Below are positions 16,974 to 24,775 of a stretch of DNA of 64,000 nt, piece by piece (the first letter of the stretch is position 1; each line of letters opens with the position of its first letter). A program made the translations under genes and the position numbers. The notes under the pieces were generated by a model. It had not been told where the DNA came from. It saw only the letters and a program-made list of their open reading frames with translations, and searched no databases. Source of the DNA: Flavobacteriaceae bacterium UBA4166 (GTDB lineage Bacteria; Bacteroidota; Bacteroidia; Flavobacteriales; Flavobacteriaceae). The DNA lies in NCBI GenBank assembly GCA_002379985.1, contig DFVG01000016.1, positions 124,660-188,659 of the forward strand, given 5' to 3'.

Positions 16974-17920
16974 GAGGTGGCGTAGGGATCTTTTCGGTAC
17001 GGTTCGTCTTCTCCTTCTAACAGTTGTAGGTAACTTTTATAACGCAACCAGGACACTTTTTCCTCTTCTAAGGCTTCTTTGACAGCACATTGGGGTTCGT
17101 TAACGTGCAAACAATTATTGAACTTACATTCTTGTTTCAAGGCAAAGAACTCCGGAAAATAATCACCGATCTCTTCAGGCGCCATGGCTACCATTCCAAA
17201 CCCTCGAATGCCAGGCGTATCTATAATTTGAGCGTCAAAAGGCAGATCGAACATTTCGGCAAAGGTGGTAGTGTGTTGCCCTTGTTGATGTTGTTCTGAG
17301 GTCGCGGCGGTTTTCAATGCTAACTTTGGCGCAATAGCATTGATCAAGGTAGATTTACCTACGCCGCTATGACCCGAAAACATACTCGTATGGTCTTTCA
17401 TCAAGGCTTTCACCTGATCGACATTCTTGCCCGTTTTTGCTGAAATTCCAATACAGGTATAGCCAATTTCTCGATACAAGGCCGCTAGATATTTTACTTC
17501 CAGTAGTTCTTCTTCGGAATAACTATCAATCTTATTAAATAACAACACGGCGGTCACATCGTAGGCTTCCGCAGTGACTAAAAATCGATCGATAAACGTG
17601 GTGAAAGTAACCGGATTCACCACAGTAACCACTAAAAAAGCAAGGTCAATATTCGCAGCAATAATGTGTGTTTGTTTGGAAAGATTGACCGACTTCCGAA
17701 TGATATAATTGTCGCGCTCTTCAATTGCTTTAATGACGCCAATGGTCTCGTCGCCTGTGGTTTCTAGCTCAAATTGAACCCGATCACCTACCGCTACAGG
17801 ATTGGTGCTTTTGATACCATCAATTCGAAATTTCCCTTTGATCCGACATTGATAAAATTCTCCGGCATCGGTCTTGACCGTGTACCAGCTTCCGGTGGAT
17901 TTATAAACAATGCCTTTCAT
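16970..17920 (-). CDS. rsgA: Ribosome small-subunit maturation GTPase RsgA
   Basis: RsgA is a circularly permuted GTPase that checks late 30S subunit assembly. The 316-residue protein (ATG at 17920; the GTG two codons upstream is less likely) has an N-terminal OB fold (about 1-75), then the permuted motifs: G4 in LLFNKID (about 130), G1 in GHSGVGKSTL (about 183-192) and G3 in DTPGIRGFG (about 237). The zinc finger has ligands CKFNNCLHxxxxxC (about 267-280). It lies 21 bp after the DAHP synthase gene and overlaps dtd by 4 bp. Confidence 0.96.
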   Translation of the reverse strand: MKGIVYKSTGSWYTVKTDAGEFYQCRIKGKFRIDGIKSTNPVAVGDRVQFELETTGDETIGVIKAIEERDNYIIRKSVNLSKQTHIIAANIDLAFLVVTVVNPVTFTTFIDRFLVTAEAYDVTAVLLFNKIDSYSEEELLEVKYLAALYREIGYTCIGISAKTGKNVDQVKALMKDHTSMFSGHSGVGKSTLINAIAPKLALKTAATSEQHQQGQHTTTFAEMFDLPFDAQIIDTPGIRGFGMVAMAPEEIGDYFPEFFALKQECKFNNCLHVNEPQCAVKEALEEEKVSWLRYKSYLQLLEGEDEPYRKDPYATS

Positions 17921-17941
17921 GCTCACAAAGGTGCAAAACTT

Positions 17942-19024
17942 TTAGGTATTGATCACTTGTTTTTGATGGTTGATGGATTCTTGGTGAATCGCTTTGAAAA
18001 TTTTTAAAATAAATTCTTCACTCAAGTTCTGATCTTCCCCTTGTAAGATCATCTTTCCTAAGATCCCATTCCACCGTTTGGTTTGAAGAATGGCTACATT
18101 ATTTTGCTTTTTCAGCAATCCAATTTCATCACTGATGCGCATGCGTTTTCCTAAGATCTCCAACAGCTGATGGTCTACAACATCGATCTTTGTACGTGCC
18201 GTGGCCAGTTTATTTTTGAATTCAACAGCGTCGCCTTCTTCTTTTCTAATCCGTAGATCTACGGTCATCTGATCTAAAGTTTCGGGTTTGATCTGTTGCT
18301 TGGCATCACTCCAAGCATTATCAGGATCATAATGGGTTTCCACCATGAGTCCGTCGTAATTTAAGTCCAATGCCGTCTGACACAGATCAAAAATAATGTC
18401 CCGTCTTCCGGCGATGTGCGACGGATCGAGTATCAGCGGCAAGTCAGGAAACTTATTCTGAAGATCAATTGGGATCTGCCATTCGGGATTATTGCGATAG
18501 CGTGTCTTTTCGTACGTTGAAAATCCTCGGTGGATCACTCCCAAATTCTTAATATCGGCGTGGTAAAATCGTTCTACAGCGCCCAACCACAAGGCTAAGT
18601 CAGGATTTACCGGATTCTTCACCAAGACAGGTTTATCGGTTCCTTTTAACGCGTCTGCAATTTCTTGCACGATAAAAGGTGACACGGTGGTACGAGCTCC
18701 AATCCAAAGGATATCAATATCGTGTTTCAATGCCAAGTCTACGTGATTTGCATTGGCCACTTCGGTCGTGGTCAACATCCCTGTTTCCTCTTTTGCGCGC
18801 TGCAACCATTTTAGTCCCAAAGCCCCTACTCCTTCGAAGTTTCCCGGACGTGTTCTGGGTTTCCAGATCCCCGCACGAAGTACCGTGGCATCGGTATCTT
18901 TTAGCTGATGGGCTATTTTAAGTACTTGTTCTTCGGTTTCAGCACTGCAGGGTCCGGCGATCACCAAGGGATGATCCAAGGCCATGGCGTCTAACCAACT
19001 GCGGAGTTCCTTACTATTTTTCAT
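17942..19024 (-). CDS. Bifunctional DAHP synthase / type II chorismate mutase
   Basis: A 360-residue fusion of two aromatic-pathway enzymes. The N-terminal part (about 1-260) is a 3-deoxy-7-phosphoheptulonate synthase with VIAGPCSAET (about 20-29), LRAGIWKPRTRPGNFEG (about 50-66), IGARTT, PVLVKNPVNPD and LDPSHIAGRRD. The C-terminal part (about 265-355) is a chorismate mutase of the AroQ type: RTKIDVVDHQLLEILGKRM and KRWNGIL. The synthase makes the first committed precursor, and the mutase domain converts chorismate to prephenate. Its start overlaps pheA by 11 bp, placing the enzymes that form and use prephenate in one transcript. Fusion is usual in Bacteroidetes. Confidence 0.94.
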   Translation of the reverse strand: MKNSKELRSWLDAMALDHPLVIAGPCSAETEEQVLKIAHQLKDTDATVLRAGIWKPRTRPGNFEGVGALGLKWLQRAKEETGMLTTTEVANANHVDLALKHDIDILWIGARTTVSPFIVQEIADALKGTDKPVLVKNPVNPDLALWLGAVERFYHADIKNLGVIHRGFSTYEKTRYRNNPEWQIPIDLQNKFPDLPLILDPSHIAGRRDIIFDLCQTALDLNYDGLMVETHYDPDNAWSDAKQQIKPETLDQMTVDLRIRKEEGDAVEFKNKLATARTKIDVVDHQLLEILGKRMRISDEIGLLKKQNNVAILQTKRWNGILGKMILQGEDQNLSEEFILKIFKAIHQESINHQKQVINT

Positions 19025-19880
19025 TCGAGACAGGAGTTAATTTACTGGGACTATTTTCTTTATTGCTGGCATACGCGCCTAACACTTTGCAATTGTGAAC
19101 ATGGGGCTGCAACGCCTCTACAGCTTGGTAGAACTTTTCAACATCGGGGAAGGTCACGTCAATAAAAAAGGCGTATTTCCATGGCTTTCCTAAGACCGGA
19201 AGCGATTGGATCTTTGTGAGATTAATGTCATTGGCGGCTAAAATTTGCAAGGCGTTGCTTAGCGTGCCTACCTCATGACCCAGTTGAAATTTAATACTTG
19301 CTTTGGTAGCTTCTTTGTTATTGAGGTTACTACCGCGGGCACCAATGAGCACAAAGCGGGTTTGGTTCTCTTTGATATCTTGAATATGGCTATCCAAAAT
19401 TTTGAGTCCGTAGCGCTCAGCTACTTGCTTTCCGGCGATTGCGGCGACCCCTTTGAGATTATTCTCTTTGATTCGTTTTGCTTCGGAAGCGGTATCTTTA
19501 CCTTCTATGATCTTGAATTGAGGCGGAAATTTCCGAAGATAATCCTTACACTGCAACAAGGCCACCGGATGAGAATGTACTTCAAAAATATCGATAATCG
19601 ACTCCGATTCCAACGCCATCAGATACATTTGAATGTTGAGGAACACTTCATCATACACTTCAAAATCGTGGGCATCGATCAAATTATAATTGGGTAATAT
19701 GGAGCCGGCAATAGAATTCTCGACAGCGATGACCCCGTATTGAGCCTTTCCGTTCTTTACACTTTGGGCAACAGCGTCAAACGAATCACATTTGATCAAG
19801 GAGACGCTTTTATTCGGAAACAGATGTTGCGCCGCTTCGTCGTGGAAGGACCCTTCGATACCTTGAATAGCAACTTTCAT
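19014..19880 (-). CDS. pheA: Prephenate dehydratase
   Basis: This enzyme converts prephenate to phenylpyruvate in phenylalanine synthesis. From the ATG at 19880 it has 288 residues: a catalytic domain (about 1-185) with AIQGIEGSFHDEAA, AVENSIAGSI and the substrate-binding NQTRFVLIG (about 166-174), followed by an ACT regulatory domain (about 195-275; LGHEVGTLSNALQIL and the ESRP-like KIQSLPVLGKPWKYAFFIDV), which normally senses phenylalanine. It has no chorismate mutase domain; that activity is in the next gene. An in-frame ATG 26 codons upstream (19958) would translate through a terminator-like hairpin and is treated as a leader element. Confidence 0.93.
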   Translation of the reverse strand: MKVAIQGIEGSFHDEAAQHLFPNKSVSLIKCDSFDAVAQSVKNGKAQYGVIAVENSIAGSILPNYNLIDAHDFEVYDEVFLNIQMYLMALESESIIDIFEVHSHPVALLQCKDYLRKFPPQFKIIEGKDTASEAKRIKENNLKGVAAIAGKQVAERYGLKILDSHIQDIKENQTRFVLIGARGSNLNNKEATKASIKFQLGHEVGTLSNALQILAANDINLTKIQSLPVLGKPWKYAFFIDVTFPDVEKFYQAVEALQPHVHNCKVLGAYASNKENSPSKLTPVSNEK

Positions 19881-19896
19881 AGAGTTCAGTTTTTCA

Positions 19897-19979
19897 GTAT
19901 TAAAAATAAAAAACCCGGAAAAAATTTCCGGGTTTTCAGTATATGTTTGATGATTCATTTGTTACATACGTTCCCCGGA
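19897..19979 (-). promoter_or_regulatory. Attenuator-like hairpin and Phe-rich in-frame leader upstream of pheA
   Basis: On the minus strand a perfect 12-bp inverted repeat (19910-19921 with 19925-19936; AAAACCCGGAAA and its complement, 3-nt loop) is followed by TTATTTTTAA, which is an intrinsic terminator shape. It lies 30 bp before the pheA ATG, so it would stop pheA transcription. An ATG at 19958 opens a reading frame across it, MNHQTYTENPEIFSGFFIF, with four Phe codons (13, 16, 17, 19) in the 3' arm and U-tract; the frame runs into pheA without a stop. A segment TCCGGG (minus strand, 19974-19979) could pair with CCCGGA of the left arm as an antiterminator. Attenuation by Phe supply is inferred. 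Confidence 0.6.
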
Positions 19980-20087
19980 TTCTCCCATAAAATAAAAGAA
20001 CCAAAAGTTGAAATATGTAAAAAAATGTGTCATTGAGATCAATTGTTATTGCTAAAGTAACCAATTACAGACAACAACAAAATTTTT

Positions 20088-20115
20088 TTGTCGTTTTTTT
20101 AAATGCGTACCTTTA
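20088..20115 (+). promoter_or_regulatory. Probable promoter of gldA
   Basis: TTG (20088-20090), 17 bp, then TACCTTTA (20108-20115), a seven-of-eight match to TAnnTTTG, ending 12 bp before the gldA start codon. The rest of the divergent region 19981-20087 is A/T-rich, and I see no other element in it. Confidence 0.5.
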
Positions 20116-20127
20116 CTTCCTATAAGT

Positions 20128-21024
20128 ATGTCACTAGAAATTCAAAATATCAGCAAGCATTATGGCGACCAATTGGCGCTGGATGCGGTTAGCTTTTCGC
20201 TGAAAAAAGGCGAGATCGTAGGTTTTTTGGGGCCGAATGGCGCCGGGAAATCTACCTTGATGAAAATACTCACCACTTATCTTCATCAAGACAACGGCAT
20301 TGCAAAAGTGAATGGATATTCAACTTCCGAAGAAAAAAGAAAGGTACAACGATCTATTGGCTATTTACCGGAGCACAATCCGCTGTACACCGATATGTAT
20401 GTTAAAGAATATCTGGCGTTCAACGCGAAGGTTCACGGTGTTTCAAAAGAGCGCATTGCGACCGTGGTTCAGCAAACCGGATTGACCCCGGAGGCGCATA
20501 AAAAAATAGGACAGCTTTCTAAAGGATATCGACAACGGGTGGGACTCGCTGCAGCCTTGATCCACGATCCCGAAGTCCTTATTTTTGACGAACCTACTAC
20601 AGGATTAGACCCGAACCAATTGATCGAGATCAGAGAATTGATCAAAACCATCGGAAAGGAAAAAACCGTATTACTTTCCACGCACATCATGCAGGAGGTG
20701 GAGGCTATTTGCGATCGGGTGATCATCATTAACAAAGGCACCATTGTGTTAGATCAATCCCTTTCAGAATTAAAAGGCGGGCAACAACAGATCGTTACGG
20801 TTGAATTTGATTACCGTGTAGAAACCGTTGCACTGCAAACACTTCCCCACGTAGAGCGTGTAGAAAACCCCGGCGGATTTCAATATGATATATATTTTTA
20901 TACTAAGACGGATATGCGCAGCGAAGTGTTTGACTTTGCGCATGATAACGGACTGAAGATCTTGCAACTTCATCAGCGAAATACAACGCTGGAAAAGCAA
21001 TTTACAGAACTTACTCAAAAATAA
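20128..21024 (+). CDS. gldA: Gliding-motility ABC transporter ATPase GldA
   Basis: A 298-residue ATP-binding subunit of the kind that, with GldF and GldG, is required for gliding in Flavobacterium johnsoniae. Walker A is GPNGAGKST (about 35-43), the Q-loop region IGYLPEHNPLYTDMYVKEYL (about 73-92) is characteristic of GldA, the signature is LSKGYRQRVGLAAAL (about 130-144), Walker B is VLIFDEPTTGLDPNQ (about 150-164) and the H-loop is STHIMQEVEAI. The C-terminal 75 residues are a GldA-type extension. gldF and gldG are not adjacent, as in other flavobacteria where gldA stands alone. Its 3' end overlaps the convergent head-GIN gene by 14 bp. A related general ABC ATPase is the only alternative. 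Confidence 0.88.
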   Translation: MSLEIQNISKHYGDQLALDAVSFSLKKGEIVGFLGPNGAGKSTLMKILTTYLHQDNGIAKVNGYSTSEEKRKVQRSIGYLPEHNPLYTDMYVKEYLAFNAKVHGVSKERIATVVQQTGLTPEAHKKIGQLSKGYRQRVGLAAALIHDPEVLIFDEPTTGLDPNQLIEIRELIKTIGKEKTVLLSTHIMQEVEAICDRVIIINKGTIVLDQSLSELKGGQQQIVTVEFDYRVETVALQTLPHVERVENPGGFQYDIYFYTKTDMRSEVFDFAHDNGLKILQLHQRNTTLEKQFTELTQK

Positions 21025-21775
21025 GTCGGCCCCGATAAGGCTGTCTCACATCTACTTGCGGAGGCCGGTTTACGGAAATAACGTCACCAACACTTACGAT
21101 ATCACCTACGATAGAACGTCTCGGATTGACGATCATATCCTGACTACTGCGATGAAACAGATTGATATAATCAATAACCAAATCACGCGCTTCCACTCGG
21201 CAATCTCCAGCATAGAGTCGGAAATTAGCCACGGTTGCCGAACCGGACAGAAAGAAGTTTGAGAGTCCGTTGGCAACAACATTTAGCTCATCGACGTCCA
21301 ATCGCATTTGGAAGTCTCCGTCAATGTGAAATTCATCTTCCTCGGCACCATCTTCAGATAACAGTGTTAGGGTCGGAAAGGCTAGGGTGCCACGACCTTC
21401 CACCATCAAGCCCGAACTGTTTCGAATCTCGGTTATATTTGGCGCGGTGACAAACACTCTGGTAACACCATAATCGCGTACAAGGTTACATCCATTATTA
21501 TTGATGATGGACAGTTGACCGTTCGCTACGTTAAGCTCGATATCGTTAAGGAGGTTCTCTCCTGTTTCTACCATTACTCTTTGTTCTGGCCCCTGTTGTA
21601 CGATCAACTGCGTACGTTCAAAAACAGTGATCCGCGAAAAAGGGGGCACCGTAAATTCTTCTAAAACAAGATCTCCAGTGGCTTGAAAACAATTCAAGCC
21701 TTTGTCTGAATCACACCCTAAAAAGAGTACGAATAGCAACAGGCTTAAAGAATAGGTATGTAAGGAGTATCTCAT
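21011..21775 (-). CDS. Head-GIN/DUF2807-like lipoprotein, copy 1
   Basis: A 254-residue predicted lipoprotein with lipobox LFLGC at about residue 20 and a DUF2807-like beta-helical body. Recurrent motifs include FSRITVFERTQLIVQQGPEQRVMVETGENLL (broken by short gaps in relatives), NGCNLVRDYGV and ITEIRNSSG. Such head-GIN proteins are thought to be surface adhesin-like modules, but no function is established. It overlaps the PagL-like gene upstream by 4 bp (ATGA) and is a paralogue of the gene at 22913-23665; both follow a PagL-like gene. Its 3' end overlaps gldA on the other strand. Confidence 0.8.
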   Translation of the reverse strand: MRYSLHTYSLSLLLFVLFLGCDSDKGLNCFQATGDLVLEEFTVPPFSRITVFERTQLIVQQGPEQRVMVETGENLLNDIELNVANGQLSIINNNGCNLVRDYGVTRVFVTAPNITEIRNSSGLMVEGRGTLAFPTLTLLSEDGAEEDEFHIDGDFQMRLDVDELNVVANGLSNFFLSGSATVANFRLYAGDCRVEARDLVIDYINLFHRSSQDMIVNPRRSIVGDIVSVGDVISVNRPPQVDVRQPYRGRLIFE

Positions 21776-22887
21776 AATCTAATTCCGATTCCAAATTCAA
21801 CCCCTTCGGCTTTAGCCCAATGTGCTTTTACGGTCACCGAAGCGTAGAGTTGGTCTCTGTAAAAATATCGTTTTAATCCCAATCTATTATAAACGCGATT
21901 TTCAAAAGCATACGGCCAATAGACGTAATAGCCTAAATGACTCACAAAAGCTACTTTATTAAAGCGTAACTCGTGACCTACAAACACCCCAACGCGCATG
22001 TAATCTTCGTCTCCTGTCAGCCCGTCTTCCGGAAATGCAATCGAGCGATATCGAATCAATTCTTTCAGAAAGGTAGCAGCAAATACATCGACCCCACCCA
22101 CCAAAGTGCTTTTATAATTAATTCGTTTATCCACAAAACCGGAGAACACATAAAAAGGTTCTTGTCCCAAACCAATCACATCGCTCTCGTTCATCCCGAA
22201 GCGAAATGCGAAATTATACTTCCAACGTTCGGCATGACTCTTACTGGGTGGATCGTCCTTTTCAATGAATTCAGGCATGTTCTCATGATCGATCAGATAG
22301 CTCACTCCTGCATTGAACGCCCACGTATTCGTACTGTTGTTTGGTGCGCGAAGATTGGCATTACTGTAATGAATAATACTAAAGCCGGCGTGCACACCTA
22401 ATCCTTCCCAAATGTTTTCTTTAACAAAGTTTGCTTTTAAAAACGTAGTACTTAGAAAGCGTGTTCCATAGGCGTTGTTGATAAAGTTCTCTTCTCTATC
22501 GTAGGGTTTGGACGCATATGCAACCCCTTGCCCTAAACGTATTACTAAATGCCGTTTGAAGAAGTAGAAGTTATAGTGCCCGTAGAGGCCGTAATTCTCA
22601 CCAAGATATTGGTTGACCATATCTTGGTAGGTAAACGTAAACCCCCAATCAGGGTAGCGATGGCGGCGTTCCCATTCGTTAAAACCGTATGTTTTTCGGT
22701 TGTAGGAAAGAATCACTCCGTAGGGATGATCGGTGATCAAGTGAGCGATATCGGGATTGTGTTCTAAAATACTTCCGTAGAAATAATCTACTTCTAATGA
22801 CACCGGTTTTTTCTCTTCTGTTTGCTGCGCGACAACGGCATGCAGGCTCAAAATAAAACACAACAGGGGCAAAAAAGGATGTCTCAT
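21772..22887 (-). CDS. PagL-like lipid A deacylase / acyloxyacyl hydrolase family protein, copy 1
   Basis: A 371-residue outer-membrane barrel with a signal peptide (about 1-21, ending VVAQ). The segment IIHYSNANLRAPNNSTN (about 168-184) matches the catalytic His-x-Ser-Asn and following Pro-Asn of the PagL family, which removes the 3-O-acyl chain of lipid A. It is much longer than classical PagL (about 170 residues), with an N-terminal YGSILEHNPDIAHLITDHPYG region and a C-terminal half of barrel strands ending VEFGIGIRL. Enzyme activity is inferred from the motif. First of two copies of a PagL-like/head-GIN pair; translation is coupled to the downstream lipoprotein. Confidence 0.78.
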   Translation of the reverse strand: MRHPFLPLLCFILSLHAVVAQQTEEKKPVSLEVDYFYGSILEHNPDIAHLITDHPYGVILSYNRKTYGFNEWERRHRYPDWGFTFTYQDMVNQYLGENYGLYGHYNFYFFKRHLVIRLGQGVAYASKPYDREENFINNAYGTRFLSTTFLKANFVKENIWEGLGVHAGFSIIHYSNANLRAPNNSTNTWAFNAGVSYLIDHENMPEFIEKDDPPSKSHAERWKYNFAFRFGMNESDVIGLGQEPFYVFSGFVDKRINYKSTLVGGVDVFAATFLKELIRYRSIAFPEDGLTGDEDYMRVGVFVGHELRFNKVAFVSHLGYYVYWPYAFENRVYNRLGLKRYFYRDQLYASVTVKAHWAKAEGVEFGIGIRL

Positions 22888-22912
22888 ATTTTTTCGGTCG
22901 CGTAAATATACA

Positions 22913-23665
22913 CTAATCCAAGAAAATCAAGCGGCCTGTATATAATTCTTCAATCTCAACAACTTCCGGTCGGTTGTGCGACACCACATCTCCTACTCCC
23001 TGAATTACTCCGCGAAGCTCTCGTTGTGGATTGATTATCATCTTGTTAGCACTTCGCTGTTGGATCTGTAAAGTATCCACAAGCAAATTTGCACCTTCCA
23101 ATCGCGGAAATTCGTCGGTAAAGACAAAGCGACCCCTTCGTACGTTTCCGTCTAAATAAAAAACGCTTTGGCCATTTGCCGAAATGATCAATTCTTCATT
23201 ATCTAACTGAAGGTAGAAATCGCCACTTTTTCGAGCAATAGAAGCCGTTCCGGAAGTATTACTTAAGAGTCGGAGTGACTCAAAAGCAAGAACACCTTCA
23301 CTGCGAACCGGGTAAATGGAACTGTTTCTGATCTGCGTGAGATTTGAAACCGTGACATAAGCGCGAACCGGCGCATAGTCTCGCACTAGATTACAGGTAT
23401 TGGTATTTACGATGATTAATGTTTCGTCAACTACAGTAACAGATACGGCAGATAAAAGATTTTCTCCTGTTTCAATAGTAATGCTTGCTTCGGAACCTTG
23501 ACGAAGGATCAGTTCGACTTCATTTTCTATCTGAATTCTATGGAAGAAGTCTGCTTCCACAGTTTGGCTGACAATTGTTCCTGACGTCTGAACACAATCC
23601 CAAGCCGATTCAGAACTACATCCGAAACATACAATGAGCAGCAGTATGTACCCTATATTTTTCAT
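22913..23665 (-). CDS. Head-GIN/DUF2807-like lipoprotein, copy 2
   Basis: A 250-residue predicted lipoprotein (lipobox IVCFGC at about residue 16) homologous along its length to the gene at 21011-21775. Shared motifs are FHRIQIENEVELILRQGSEASITIETGENLL, NTCNLVRDYAPVRAYVT and LTQIRNSSIYPV, each shown here as overlapping shorter conserved blocks. The conserved Cys in NTCNLVRDY occurs in both copies. It starts 1 bp after the PagL-like gene stop, so it is probably translationally coupled, and ends 25 bp before the next PagL-like gene. Function unknown. Confidence 0.78.
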   Translation of the reverse strand: MKNIGYILLLIVCFGCSSESAWDCVQTSGTIVSQTVEADFFHRIQIENEVELILRQGSEASITIETGENLLSAVSVTVVDETLIIVNTNTCNLVRDYAPVRAYVTVSNLTQIRNSSIYPVRSEGVLAFESLRLLSNTSGTASIARKSGDFYLQLDNEELIISANGQSVFYLDGNVRRGRFVFTDEFPRLEGANLLVDTLQIQQRSANKMIINPQRELRGVIQGVGDVVSHNRPEVVEIEELYTGRLIFLD

Positions 23666-23666
23666 A

Positions 23667-24755
23667 TTACATCCTAAAACCTATTCCAAATTCAACGCCT
23701 TCCACCTTGGCACCGTGTGATTTTAAGGTAATGACCCCAAACAAATTACGAGCAAACCGATATTTGAGTCCGGCCCGAATGTAGGTACGACCTTCAAAAT
23801 CGTAGGGATAATACAGATAATAACCAAATTGTGATACGACCGATAGCGCATCGAAATGTAGTTCGTGGCCGGCAAAAATACCCACACGTTTGTAATCTTC
23901 ATCTCCCGTGAGTCTTGGGTTGAGGCCAGACCGACTCAAATATTCGATTTCTTCCTTCAGAAAATAGGCCACAAAAAGATCGGCACCGAGTTGCAGACTG
24001 CTCTTGTAAGAAACGCGCTTATCGGCGTAGGCAGAAACCACCCAGAAAGGATGTGACCCTAAGCCCACATAGTCACTTTGATTGATCCCTCCGCGTAGCA
24101 CAGCATTGAAATGAATGGGTTCGGAATAGGGTTCGTAAATACTATCCTTTCGTTGAAAAGTATCGGAGCTTTTGTGGTAATCAACGGCTGCATGAAAAAT
24201 GAGCGCATTGGTGCTGCTGTTAGGCGCTTTAAAATTTCCATTTGAATAATGTAGCAAGCCAACTCCTAATTGCACGCCCCACTCCTTCCATAGTCGAATT
24301 CGCGCCGCACTGAACTGTAGATAAGTGGTACTTAGGAAATGGCTTCCGTAGGCGTTGTTCTTAAAATTAGTTTCAAGGTCAAATGGATTTGTATTGTAAG
24401 CAATCCCTTGCCCAATTCGCATTCTCAATTTCCGATTCAACACATAAAAATTAAGATGCCCATACAAACCGTAATTATCCCCAAGTGTTGGATTTCCTGA
24501 AAATTGTGTCACTAGCGAAATTCCGTAATCAGGATATCCAAATTCTTGATGCCAACGTTTGCTACCATCGGTAGGTTGATTATAGGAAAGGACAAGGCCT
24601 GTAGGGTGGCGTTGTACTAAATGAGCAATGTCTTTATTATGCCGAAGTATGGTCCCGTAATAATATTGTCCTTCCACCCAAAAAGTGTTGGGCTGGGTTT
24701 GCGCCAGCGCGAACGAGGCACAAAACATCAATAGGATCCATGGGGCAGATTTCAC
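23667..24755 (-). CDS. PagL-like lipid A deacylase / acyloxyacyl hydrolase family protein, copy 2
   Basis: A 362-residue paralogue of the gene at 21772-22887. It has a signal peptide (about 1-18, ending ALAQ), the HNKDIAHLVQRHPTG motif, the catalytic-type segment LLHYSNGNFKAPNSSTN and a C-terminal VEGVEFGIGFRM barrel strand. The start codon is a GTG at 24755; no upstream ATG fits and the signal peptide needs this start. It opens the four-gene unit PagL-like, head-GIN, PagL-like, head-GIN. The two copies have diverged substantially, so the duplication is not recent. Lipid A remodelling is an inference. Confidence 0.76.
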   Translation of the reverse strand: MKSAPWILLMFCASFALAQTQPNTFWVEGQYYYGTILRHNKDIAHLVQRHPTGLVLSYNQPTDGSKRWHQEFGYPDYGISLVTQFSGNPTLGDNYGLYGHLNFYVLNRKLRMRIGQGIAYNTNPFDLETNFKNNAYGSHFLSTTYLQFSAARIRLWKEWGVQLGVGLLHYSNGNFKAPNSSTNALIFHAAVDYHKSSDTFQRKDSIYEPYSEPIHFNAVLRGGINQSDYVGLGSHPFWVVSAYADKRVSYKSSLQLGADLFVAYFLKEEIEYLSRSGLNPRLTGDEDYKRVGIFAGHELHFDALSVVSQFGYYLYYPYDFEGRTYIRAGLKYRFARNLFGVITLKSHGAKVEGVEFGIGFRM

Positions 24756-24775
24756 CCCACAAAGAACGGAAATCT

